Assembly (NCBI GenBank): GCA_963971305.1
Contig: OZ020304.1
Location: 33,652,502 to 33,716,501 of the forward strand
Length of the DNA stretch: 64,000 nucleotides
Direction: 5' to 3'
From: Arcuatula senhousia
Taxonomy: Eukaryota > Mollusca > Bivalvia > Mytilida > Mytilidae
The position numbers were made by a program, and so were the translations under genes. The notes beneath the pieces were generated by a model. It worked only from the letters and a program-made list of their open reading frames with translations, had not been told where the DNA came from and did not search any database. Shown here piece after piece: positions 42,250-52,688 of the stretch (positions within the stretch are counted from its first letter, which is position 1; each line of letters opens with the position of its first letter).

Positions 42250-42720
42250 GATCATGCGGCATCTGTTGGCGAATAGAACAGCAGCAAAACCAAGCTTAAT
42301 GAGAATAAGATTCCGACATCAGATTAGTACTCAGCTCATAGTGCGACAAAGTGTGTACTCTAAGTGGTTAAATTTAAAGGTGTCTCTTGTCCGCGGGGAT
42401 TGTCAGGAAATACGTAAAGCCTGACCTCTAACCATAGGGTGCAAACGTTTGTGGATATAGAGGTACGCTTAATGCACGTCATTGTAAACCGCCAAATAGT
42501 GAACAAGATTTGCTTAATTTTACGCCCTTGCCGCCATCACCCCTTTTCGAGTGCTCTCCAAGATAAACTGTTCCTTTGCTTCCCACATCCCAATATTTCT
42601 CATCACTTTATTTTTGTCCATGTTCATCGCCCCTATTTTACCGTGTAACCTATTTATGGTTGCTAAGGCGTAAACACTAACGCACTCATTCACTCACCTG
42701 GAAGGGAGGCACGGCAAAAC
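42250..42720 (+). repeat. SINE-like dispersed repeat F, long copy
   Basis: CATGCGGCATCTGTTGGCGA, CTCTTGTCCGCGGGGATTGT, TGCACGTCATTGTAAACCGC, AAATAGTGAACAAGATT, CATCACCCCTTTTCGAGTG and CTAAGGCGTAAACACTAACG. It joins the head type (4200) and the tail type (19800, 49640), which argues that they are one family. Confidence 0.6.
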
Positions 42721-42921
42721 TCATCATGCTTAAGCTGTCTACCAAATTTTTTAAACGGACCCTTCCGTAGATGCTGAGAAATTGATCCGGACAAACAGAC
42801 AGACAGACACACAGAGAATGAAGTTGCAATATAGCCCCCTATTCTTACGAGTTGGGAAAATGATACACGTAGTTAAATTAAATTCATGCATAAACATTGT
42901 ATAAAGGGTATATCTATTTTA

Positions 42922-43085
42922 CATCTAGTACTGTTATCTTCCATTTAGGTTTTCCGTCAATGGATGTCTTAAAAGACTTCAGTGATTGCGATGATACATT
43001 TGCTTCTGATAGAATGTTCCAAGCACTGATGATCCTAGAATAGAATAAATGCTGATATGTGTTAGTACTGCTGTCGAATGTCAGG
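42922..43085 (-). pseudogene. non-LTR retrotransposon (LINE) ORF2 C-terminal fragment
   Basis: The minus strand reads LFYSRIISAWNILSEANVSS followed by LKSFKTSIDGK and a stop. The FFSxRxxxxWNxLP...SLxxFKxxLD pattern closes the reverse transcriptase ORF of CR1/L2-like LINEs. Upstream coding is not recoverable, so this is a 5'-truncated insertion, the usual fate of LINE copies. Confidence 0.6.
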
Positions 43086-43755
43086 AACTTAATACAAAAT
43101 GATTACAATACCAATTTGAAAGTGAATTTGTCTATAAGAAAATATATGTTTATAGGATGTAATTAAATAATCCTACCATGTTTGGAATTATTTTTTTATC
43201 CGAATTGTGTTGCAAATACTATATTTAGTCTTAATTTCTAACGTTTAATTTCTAACGTTGATGACATTTGTTATAATTACAATATTCTTATCTGAAGACT
43301 GTCATGACTGTAGACATACGTGTACTGGTCAGCATGTGTAGGCAGAGGATCATTTAGGTTATGAAACCGGATCTTTGTGTACAGATAACATTTATATAAG
43401 ACACATGTACAGAATGTCTACTGTGTATCATTGCTCTGTACTATATATTCCATCGTTTTAATAAGCCAACATTTTTTTGGAATCTAGCTACCAATCGTTT
43501 TCTTTCTTGAGGGTTAAAATATTTTTTTTCGGACAAACATAAAATAAGTACCGCGAAATTACTTTTTCTTAATAATTGCTTTACAAGGTAGTCTGAATGC
43601 ATTTTTTCTAACAATGTGCACAAAAATTCTTTCTAAAAATCAATATTTATTTTAAGTAAAATTCAATCCGCTCTCACTCCTCGGCAATTGCAAAGTTGGT
43701 TCCTAAGATATTATATATAAAATTCTATAACAAAAGGGCAATAAATAAAATATCG
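43086..43755. other. no recognisable feature
   Basis: AT-rich spacer. The frame at 43441-43623 (minus) is not gene-like. Confidence 0.4.
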
Positions 43756-43759
43756 AACC

Positions 43760-43910
43760 TGGAGGATCAATCTCAAATGTCCAAGAGAAAAGACAAAACG
43801 AGGGAGGCATACCAGAAAAATTGTAGATCGCAATGGTTTTGATTTGGTACAGGTTTTGCAAAAGAAATGATTGGTTAAACCAGGTGTTATGGCACCAGAC
43901 CTCCATCTTC
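43760..43910 (-). repeat. dispersed repeat D, copy 1
   Basis: CAATCTCAAATGTCCAAGAG, GAAAAGACAAAACG and GTTAAACCAGGTGTTATGGC are the reverse of the GGAGGTTTGGCGC / CATAAAACCTGGTTTAAC / TGTCTTTTCTCGTGGACATT order at 61575-61690. Confidence 0.6.
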
Positions 43911-44298
43911 TATAATTGTAAATGTTTGTACATAAAAGTATACTAAAATTAATATCAAACTGGAATGAACAGTTATAACTTTGCAACTTAAATTTCAAAA
44001 AAAAAGACAAAACATGGAATACCGGAGAAATATTTCTAGTAGTGTGTTATTGTTACAAACGCTTAGCGTAGATGTGTACGGTGGGGAAAGTGTTGTCATC
44101 CTTAAACTATGCTATTATAACAGGAATTTAAGCGATGTTTTACAAAAGTTATTAGCTATAGGAATGATTTGAAATTTGGCAAGATTGTTGAGTATGACAA
44201 ACTGTACTTCCGACGCGACTTTCAAACACGTGCTTTCAAACCTAAGTACGAATTCCTTCTTTATTTCAGTTTTTTATGTGTTTTTAAGTTGTTCTTAT

Positions 44299-44598
44299 CA
44301 TGGAGATATGATATAGAAGGAGTTCCTACAAGAAGAACATCTAAGTAAATAACGTTTAGACTGCGATACCGCTTTATTATTGATAAGTCGATAATTTCAA
44401 CACCTCGGCAAGATTCGTGTCTTTGATATCCAATAAACAGGTAAAACAGAACTGTTTAAAATTACAAAACATATAATTTTACACTTCAAACTATCATAAC
44501 TCCAACATTTTTTATCCGATTTTTGTGATTCTTTTAAGATTCTGTTTGTAATTGGTGCTAATTTCAAATAGTAGCTCCTTCTATATCATATCTCAATG
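44299..44598. mobile_element. 300-bp MITE with ~25-bp TIRs upstream of LITAF gene 1
   Basis: CATGGAGATATGATATAGAA then GGAG at the left pairs with CTCC then TTCTATATCATATCTCAATG at the right. The ends lie about 460 bp before the LITAF-1 start codon, so it may sit in or near the promoter. No coding capacity. Confidence 0.7.
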
Positions 44599-45059
44599 TT
44601 TTATTTTAAAGCAATTCGTGTTGTATGAATTTGTCTTGGTTTTTCCTCTTGTTTCATTTAAGCTTCCCTGCTATGACTTTTTGTTTAATCTTTATTTCAA
44701 TTATATTGAGCTTTAAAATAGATTTCTAAAAAATGTTATAATTCATTTGATACATGATTAAACATTCATTTACGAACAATTGCTTTAATACATGACTGGC
44801 ATTTCAAATTTAATAAGTTTTTAAAAGGTTGTAATTTTAGAACGGTCATGACGCGTACTTGTAATGTATGTTCGACGTCACATTGCTAAAACAAAATTCG
44901 TTTTCAATTTGAACTAAGATCAGTGTGTCATTTTAAATTCTATTTTTACAACCGATTAACATTTCTCTTTCTTATTTTTAAATGTATTTTAATAATGTTT
45001 TAATTTTTAAAAAGGTAGTGTAAAGCTTTGGAACTTTGAAAAATTTCTCTTATCGAAGG

Positions 45060-48000
45060 ATGTCGGCTTATCCAGGCGGTTACTCGGGTATGATGTTTTA
45101 TTTTATGCTCTTTTTAATGTTTAAAAGAGAAATTCATTTCAGTCTATTCTCCTATGTCGATTATAAACAAAAATATACCCAAACTTGGCTTCAAATTTAA
45201 GTTTTGACAGGGGGCCAAACATTCCCATCTGAATCTTCTTTAGCATCAGGGTTTTAGTAATGGATGCGTAAAAAATTGTTGTTGTTGTTTTTTGACGAGC
45301 AACGCGAGGCATGATTGTTTTTTTTTATGATTTTATGATTTTACATCGATTTTATGCAAAAAAAAAACACCATAATTTTTGTCAGTTTTAGGGGAAGTAC
45401 GCCCGGTAAACAAGCGTTAGTATTTTTTTGTTTTTTTGTAGCAAATAGTTGTAACTTATAACTATAATTTACTTAATCAACCACTCGTGGATATTTCTTA
45501 ATTTGTTTTAATGCATTATGTTTGTTTATACTGAACTTTTTTGTAACGCTCATTTTGTTGATATCCAACATACGTATGTTTCATTTGAACAAAAAGCAAA
45601 GATACATAAACAAGCGTGAGTGAACGCGGATGATCTGGAAATGTTAGTAGTTCCTTCTTGTTGGGATTCACCAGACAGTTGCTCTGAAAATGAACTATAA
45701 ATGAAATGTATATTCAAGGCTATTGATCCTTGATTTTGGAATAAAATGTGTTTCTACTGATATAATCACTGTTAATTAAGTCCCCCAAACAACCAGAGAA
45801 AACGACTCCACATATTAATATGACACTTGGCAGGATAATAGATTGTAAAGAAAGGAAGCTTTGTTGACAATCGGAATTTTCAAAATGGCCGCCGTTTCCA
45901 TGGAAACAGGAAAATGGACTAAATATTGGTCATTGCAATATCTCAGTAACCTAGGTGCTCAGGGTTCTGAAATTTTGTAGGTTGAAAGAGCAAAACATTC
46001 TCTTCAATAATATGAGAAAAAAAATTTGAAGCGATATTTACGGTTTTCGAGATATAAATAAAAATGTGATTTCAAGGGAAATAATCAGGTCAAAATTTTC
46101 AAAGTGCTCCGATTTACATGAAAATTGATATTTAGGTTTTTTTGACATGCTGAAGAAAATAGTGCCAAATACGGGTCGTTTGGGGGACTTTGTGACTTAC
46201 TTGCAATCACAGTTAATACTTGTTGAATAGTGCATCTAGTCGTAAAAAGCTTCCCCGTGCTTCAGTTGTATGCTCATATATTTTCGAGTACTGAAATATG
46301 TGTTGGAAAGACACAGTTTACATATTTCCAAAATTTGACAACGTTTGGCTGTTTCTTTAAAAATTTATAAATTTATCTGTTTGGTCATTGTTGTAATATT
46401 TTTGGCATTTTTTTTATCAAATTTAATATTCTACCGGTTTTCCAAGTTATCTACTCCTAGCGTCTCTGATGAAGGTTAATCCAGAAAAGCGCTTCACACG
46501 CAGTGAAATTTTGCTTTTGTACATTTATAAAAATCATTTCAATATGTGGATCGTGTCTTTTGGGCACATATTCCATATTCTTTCGTTTTTAATATATGCT
46601 CTTCCAGAAGCTCCACTTTTCAATTAATTTAGTTGTATTTGAGTTTTGATTGATGCATGTTATTAAAATTATAAGAAGTCAAACGAGCTTGTACAAGTTT
46701 TATAAAATGTGCAATTTTTATGAATCTGTCTTGACTATGGGTTTACTTCTAAAAGGTTTAAATGAATTGTAACTATTCACCATTATATCCCACTAAAAAG
46801 TACAGGACAATATCATTCTAAAACAACAGTTTCAATTGTTATTTAAAAAAAAACTATTTAGCTGTGGTTGAATTCTGTAAACTTATTAAGTACATTCCTA
46901 TAATAATTATTTTTAAAATACCCAGAATAGATAGATATAATGCTGTATACTGATTGACTTTACGTTGTAATTTCAGATCCCAATCAATATGGATCGGCAT
47001 TCGGAAATCAAACACAACCCCCTATGCCCTCATACGGACATCCGGTCCAGACACAACCAACCACAACCGTACAAATTGACCCTCAGGCAGCCGCCATAAT
47101 GCAACAACAATTAAGCACCATGGCAATAACAGCTCTTAACCCTAATGATCCTACAAAAAATGAAAATCCAGTTAGGATGAACTGTCCTAGTTGTCACGCT
47201 GACGTCACTACAAGTACAGAATATGTTTATGGCACATGTACATATCTGTCGTGTTTAATGTGTGTGCTTATTTGGTAAGTTTTGTGTATCTTGTTTTAGT
47301 TTTATTTAATTTGCATTGAATTTTGTTTATTAGTCAGAAATTGTCTCGTGTGGGATCCGGATGGCAAAGGCCCACAGCAGAGATAGGCTTGTCAGTAAAA
47401 GTTCACCGATGAGCGCTCAGAAACCTGACATCCGGTCAGGCCGCTTTGTCCACCAAACTTGATCGTAAACAATATAGAGGTGCACCTTGTTAGGAAAAAA
47501 TGTCACGCTCCTTGCACGTTAAAGAACCCTGCTGCAGGTCTCGATAAAAGCAGTACTCGTGGGAGTATACATGTAAATTGCCCGATCAAACCCATCCCCC
47601 ATTCGAATCTTCCAAACCCTATTGACCTTGTTTCCGCATTTCCTCCACTTTTTCAGTATTTTACGTTCCCTGAAAACCGAATTCGTGCTGCTGGGGATGT
47701 TTGCTACTATTATTGAAAATCAATAGGTTTCGTATTTGATACCCTAAATGAAAAGATAATAGTTAAAGGTATAGGGCAGGGAAAAAAAAATAGATAGGTA
47801 CGTGACCTCGTTTTATAGATAAGTGACGTTTAGTTTTTGGCGGCAAAAAGTTTTCTCGGACCTTTTCATAGGTCTAGCCTTAGCGCGTGTTATCTGTTAA
47901 AACCCATGACAGAATAAATAGGATTTGATAAAACTTTGCTTATCACTTCTTTCTGATATTAAAACCATATTTGTTAACAGACAATACTGAATACAGAAAA

Positions 48001-50716
48001 TTAAAGATGAGATCACCACTTTCTTTTTAGTTGTAAAATTAACGAAAATTGCAGGAAAATATATTTCGATAAAATTAACATTGATTCTTCTTCACAAAAC
48101 GAATTAAAGCTTAATTTAATCTTAAACCCAAATAATAATCAGGACAGGAGACACTTAAGTTTCATTGTACATGCTATTATTATTTGTTGTATTTTTGTCA
48201 ATTTATTGTTTGTAGCCTTTGGCCCTTCATTGGGCGTAACTTGTGCTAATAAATTTGATTTGATTTGATTTGATTTGATATATTAAAGACATTGATAAAA
48301 GAAAATACGGGCTTCGTGGGCAAAACTATTAACCCTATTTTGATGGTAAAAACCAGAGCATTCACGGGCGCTCAAATTGCAATGAAAAAGAGGAGTTTAG
48401 AGCCACAAAACTGGTTTCTTTTGGACAGCCAGTACAATAATAGAAAATAATGAGATGTGGAATAAGTGTACGTGACACAGCCCACAATTAAGCGGCAATT
48501 TAGAAAAAACCACAATGAACAACCACCAGCAGCCATGAAAATGTGCTACGGTCAACGGTTTAACACGCCAATGAAACATTAAAATACAAACATTTAATTC
48601 TTAAAATTCATGTCAAAATCTTTATGTACAAATTCATATGAACTGCCCGGGGGGTACTTCTTATATAATCGATGGTACATGTATGAGTGTGCCGCAATAT
48701 AGGGTCTACTTTTTGGGCATCAAGGTGTAGAACAGGGTCAAAAATTTAGCCCAGTTGTTACCAACAGGGTTAGAAATACGTAAAAGTCAATAAATGCCAT
48801 CAGTAAAATAAAGAAGACATTAATTTTGACCTTAGAATGCTTCTAAAAATAAAAGTTCCAGTCGAGATCTATTTCACCTATGTGAATTTCCTCTGAATGG
48901 CTATATATAACTTAAATTATACACACCAAAACATTTTGATATTGTCATTGCAGGTTATGATATAAAATGTCCGCTAATAATAACAGGGTTTATTTTTCGC
49001 AAGTTTCTTGATGTATGTACTAACAGGGTCCGTTTCAGAACAGGCCAACGGCACAGGTATATCCTAAATCGTAGGCAGTAGCCCCTCCCCCCACCCCCCT
49101 CTGGATGAACTGTAAGGAAAACTAGTGATAACGCTAAAACCAATAGGACACACTGTCAACGTAGTAAAAACTTTACGATCATGTTAAAGGCGTAGAACAA
49201 TTTTATCATGGTCGTGCTACAAACCTGATAGAAAAATAACGTTATATTAAATCGTAGTAAAGACATACAATGATCATAGTGAAAACCTGAAGGACGTAGT
49301 ATAGACGTAGCACAGACGGCACAAAATATCATACTGTCCAGGCCACGTCTATGAGGTTTTTGACACGTTCCTTCTACGTTCATGCTACGATAATGAAGTT
49401 CTCAATACGCTCTAAGTACATGTAGGTCTGAACTACGTTTAGAGTTCCCCACGTCCTCACTACGTTTGTTTTGAACATGTTCAAAATTATTCAACGTCCT
49501 TCACGTTCTTGAAGTTCGCATTGCGTCCAATCAAGTTCGCACTGCGACTATACAAGTTTCTAGCACGTCTTGACTTCGTTCAACAAATGACTTTTTATGA
49601 CTTAGTAAGAACGTAGTACATGTACGAACCTAATCCAATATGGCGGAGGCATAATCTTGTCGGTAAAAGTTCACTAAAGAGCGCTCAGAAACTTTGACAT
49701 CTGGCCACAAAGCGACTGGAATTTGTGCCCTGCATTGTTGAATGGGATATCTCTGCCTTAATGAATGTCGGGGTCGTCAGTTTATAATGAAGAAAACATT
49801 ACTGCTAACCTAAGTCGTGCTTCGATTTGAAAAAAAAGGTCATGTTCCTTGCACGATAAAGAAGCCTGCTGCAGATCTTGGTAAGAGTAGGGCCTGTAGG
49901 ATCCCATGCAAGAGGCTAAATTGCCCGTCATCACCCCTTTTTCCAGTGGCAGTCGAAACTCTCCTCCCAGATCGGCCTTGTGTCCCGCTGTCCTCTATAT
50001 CATCATCATTTCATGTTAATTGTATTAATTACCCCTTTCATGTTCATCTCCCCGATATAGCCGAAATTTTGCTACTTGGGAGTAAAGCAATAACTTACTA
50101 GCTAACTAACAGAATCCATTCATCCAGGGGGCACACAGTGCTTTGCGGCACAACCCGACGTCAGGTTTTATGGCTCACTATGAAAGTTTTTAAATTTTAA
50201 GATTATTATTCAACATATCACACTATGATAAAAAGTAATGAATCAATATTGGGACAACGCATCGCGATGTATGTTACTTTGATGACAAAATATACTAAAA
50301 TGTGTCATTCTTACGTGTAAACATGTTAACTTGTTATAGCAAAAACCAATGAGAACATATTAGCAATGATAATTCTGAAAATATAAGAAATCAAGAATAT
50401 TTGATATGCATATGTTAATTAGATGCTGATATTTTCTTTAGCGTTACAAACCTTCCCATTTTGTCTTTTAATTTTTTTTATTGACTTTTCATTTTATTCT
50501 ACTTAAAGCTGTCCATTCTTCATATGGCTTCCATTCGTATCCAACAGTTTTAAAGATGTAGTACACACATGTCCGAGTTGCAAAGCAGAATGTGGACGAT
50601 TTGACCGCTCCCAACAGCGGAGAGGAACAGGACGAGTCGGGGGGACTGGGTTCCATGTAGGTAAAAGAGGGCGCATTGGCAACAGACGTAGAATTGGAGG
50701 ACGGCGAAGACGATAA
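45060..50716 (+). CDS. LITAF-domain protein 1 (exons 45060-45087, 46977-47274, 50509-50716)
   Basis: Three exons join in frame to 177 residues (phases 1 and 2; donors G|GTATGA and G|GTAAGT, acceptors TTTCAG and TTAAAG). The first ATG gives MSAYPGGYS. Residues 10-75 are Gln/Pro/Asn-rich (PVQTQPTTTVQ). The LITAF domain spans ~75-142: zinc-binding CPSC at 79-82, a hydrophobic Cys-rich segment (LMCVLICCPFFIWLPF, ~103-118) that in this family dips into the membrane face, then FKDVVHTCPSC (130-133). LITAF proteins are zinc-binding monotopic proteins of late endosomes and lysosomes; bivalve members have been linked to immune responses (family knowledge, not seen here). No canonical PPxY or PSAP motif is present. 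The tail after 142 is an unusual Arg/Gly-rich stretch ending GGRRRR. Confidence 0.85.
45778..46190. mobile_element. 413-bp TIR element in LITAF-1 intron 1
   Basis: The ends are AAGTCCCCCAAACAACC and GGTCGTTTGGGGGACTT (one mismatch). AATCACTGTTAAT (45764-45776) and AATCACAGTTAAT (46205-46217) flank it directly and may be a target duplication. The interior has CAAAATGGCCGCCGTTTCCA, a GC-rich patch unusual here. Non-coding. Confidence 0.6.
46191..46976. other. LITAF-1 intron 1 remainder
   Basis: AT-rich. No exon with suitable phase seen. Confidence 0.45.
47345..47700 (+). repeat. SINE-like dispersed repeat F, copy in LITAF-1 intron 2
   Basis: GTGTGGGATCCGGATGGCAA, GAGCGCTCAGAAACCTGACA, TCCTTGCACGTTAAAGAACC and CTGCTGCAGGTCTCGATAAA share wording with the 49640 copy in the same intron. 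Confidence 0.6.
48130..48282. repeat. dispersed repeat H, copy 2, ending in a (TTTGA)n microsatellite
   Basis: CAGGACAGGAGACACTTAAG, TGTAGCCTTTGGCCCTTCAT and GGGCGTAACTTGTGCTAATA, then five TTTGA steps at 48257-48280. A retroposon-like tail repeat is possible. Confidence 0.6.
48290..48370 (+). repeat. short dispersed repeat shared with 61020-61105
   Basis: GGCAAAACTATTAACCCTAT and TTTTGATGGTAAAAACCAGA are the reverse of TTTACCATCAAAATAGGGTT and TTTTGCCCATGAACC at 61050-61085. Confidence 0.5.
48435..48545 (-). repeat. dispersed repeat G, reverse copy in LITAF-1 intron 2
   Basis: GAATAAGTGTACGTGACACA, CCACAATTAAGCGGCAATTT and GAACAACCACCAGCAGCC are the reverse of copies 1-2. Confidence 0.65.
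49140..49620. repeat. ACGT/CGTA-rich anomalous segment
   Basis: Words such as ACGTAGTA, CTACGTTC, CACGTC and ACGTTC recur every 15-30 bp for about 450 bp, against a background where CG is rare. No frame, no exact period, no clear termini. Similar in texture to the TCGTA-rich element at 14-16 kb, but not alignable by eye. Confidence 0.45.
49640..50105 (+). repeat. SINE-like dispersed repeat F, tail-type copy
   Basis: GAGCGCTCAGAAACTTTGAC, CATGTTCCTTGCACGATAAA, GCCTGCTGCAGATCTTGG, TTTTCCAGTGGCAGTCGAAA, CCCGATATAGCCGAAATTTT and GGGAGTAAAGCAATAACTTA match the copies at 47345 and 19800. Confidence 0.65.
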
Positions 50717-50884
50717 ACACTTCCTATTCACTTTAAATATAAAAAAAAACTATTTGCAATGTAACCAAAGAGCCTTCAGTTGTTGTTATTACATGTAGCT
50801 ACTTCATAAATGGCCATAAATGGATAGAAGCAGGCATGTTACACAACACTCGTGCATTCTAAATCGTTTTATTTGAAATATACA

Positions 50885-51080
50885 CTATACCCAGCAGGCA
50901 CTAAACCTTTATTCAATGTTGAATCAACGTTTCTACTTAATGTTGAATCATGCACCGTAGATTTTATATTAGAATATGAAATATTGAATAAACGTAGATA
51001 CTTAACGTTGATTCAACATGTATATTCAATATTGAATCAACATAGATTCAACGTAGTCAATAAAGAATCAACCAGGGATT
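50885..51080. repeat. GTTGAATCAACGTT palindrome repeat
   Basis: Variants of GTTGAATCAACGTT and AACGTTGATTCAAC recur at least six times in both orientations. This is a self-complementary repeat style common in invertebrate non-coding DNA. It starts 170 bp after the LITAF-1 stop. Confidence 0.6.
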
Positions 51081-51159
51081 GATTAAAACAGTATCTTTTT
51101 TCCAGAATCAACACAATATCAATGTACATTACTAGTTGATTTCAACCTTGTTTCTACAT

Positions 51160-51357
51160 TAACCATTAACAGTCATTGTCGCAACATGAACTCAAAGTTG
51201 ATTCTATGTTGAAAATATGTTGAAAACATATTGATGTACAAGCTTTATGCATAATATAACCATTAACAGTCGTTGTCGCAACATGAACTCAAAGTTGATT
51301 CTATGTTGAAAATATGTTGAAAACATATTGATGCACAAGCTGTATGCATAATATTAT
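51160..51357 (+). repeat. ~98-bp tandem duplication
   Basis: Two adjacent copies from ACCATTAACAGTCRTTGTCG to ATGYACAAGCTKTATGCATA, nearly identical. Confidence 0.8.
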
Positions 51358-51779
51358 ATATCAGAAATGCTTAACTAGATTCTTTTTCCAAACCTTATCT
51401 CAGGAACCAAGGACCAGTACAAATGTCAGTAACATACCCTAGATGTACAAACAATGATTCAAAGGTTTTCAAACAGAAACAGATATCGCAGACATTTTAC
51501 AGCATAAAAAGAAATAATCTAAAAGCTGTGTACAATCAAAATATCGTTTAGTAATATGAAACTAAACAAAAAACCAAAGACACCATTTAGAAAAACAGAT
51601 ATTTGCAACATAACGATAACTAAAATGCCTTGTAATAAGTTACCCCATAAAATGATAGTAACGCATGTTTGTACCCTATGAAGTTAAAATTAGTATGCAG
51701 CCATTTCTTTGGGGAAAAAATCCAAAACGGGTATAACACGGGTCATTTGGTGATGCTGTATGTGCATATTTCAAGGGAT

Positions 51780-51890
51780 AACCTCTCATCAACAGTTTCG
51801 AATCAAAATACTGACAGCTGGAAAGTCAAAACCAAAAGTATTAAACGAAAAATACCCAAAACCAAAATGTTCGAACAGGAAAGCTAAAAC
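51780..51890 (+). repeat. short dispersed repeat shared with 27845-27955
   Basis: AACAGTTTCGAATCAAAATA, AAAACCAAAAGTATTAAACG and TTCGAACAGGAAAGC mirror the minus-strand copy. Confidence 0.5.
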
Positions 51891-51971
51891 CAGCACCGAG
51901 GATATCGACCATGTGCATTACAAGAACCATATTGTAGAATAGTCAAACACATATAGAATCGTATTATTTAA

Positions 51972-52040
51972 ACCAGAGGTTTGGTGTCATAAAACCTGGT
52001 TTCACCTATTTCTCTTGAATTGCCTGTACCATAGGCAACA
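51972..52040 (+). repeat. dispersed repeat D fragment
   Basis: AGAGGTTTGGTGTCATAAAA, CCTGGTTTCACC and GAATTGCCTGTACCATAG follow the order in the 61575 and 63585 copies. Confidence 0.55.
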
Positions 52041-52210
52041 ATCTTATTATCAAATAGATCTGAATTTTAAATATTGGAGATCGACAATAAAAAAAAAATA
52101 TGGCATTTGGTTAGATGTATGTTACATTCTATGCATCTATTCAATGTTTTGCATAATACATGTATAAACGATTACAAGACGATAAGATCTATTAGTTTTT
52201 ACAGCTAGTA

Positions 52211-52429
52211 AGGGACCGACCATTTAACTTGAAAGGGGAGGGGGCTTGTTTTTTTTCCTAAAAAAGTATTCTGAAAATTATTTTAGATGAACAAAAGAGG
52301 GTAAAAAAAATATTCTAAAGAACAATTTCTGCCATATAAAATAATGATAATAATGAAAAAAATATTCTGTCGAGACGCCTTTGAAAAAAACCAAGGCCCC
52401 GCCCCCTTCAAGTTTAATGGTCCGTCCCC
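52211..52429. mobile_element. GGGACSGACC-TIR MITE, copy 5, upstream of LITAF gene 2
   Basis: Starts AGGGACCGACCATTTAACTT and ends TTTAATGGTCCGTCCC. TTCTGTCGAGACGCC lies inside. It is about 260 bp upstream of the LITAF-2 start codon. Confidence 0.75.
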
Positions 52430-52688
52430 AAGAATAAAACATTGACTGGGGACTCAAAAATAAATATATAAGGTTTGTCCTTTTATTTAAAATCCATACT
52501 GGACAATCAATCAATTATTTCATTTACATTAATCAATGATCATGTGACGTAGTAGATTAACAGACATAACGTGTTTGGACGTAACTATGAAATAATTGGG
52601 GTAATATTTAGATGTCAATCAATAAAATTATTTCAAAGAATGAGAGCATATACATGTATTCTTAATCCCGGTGTGATATAATATTTAG

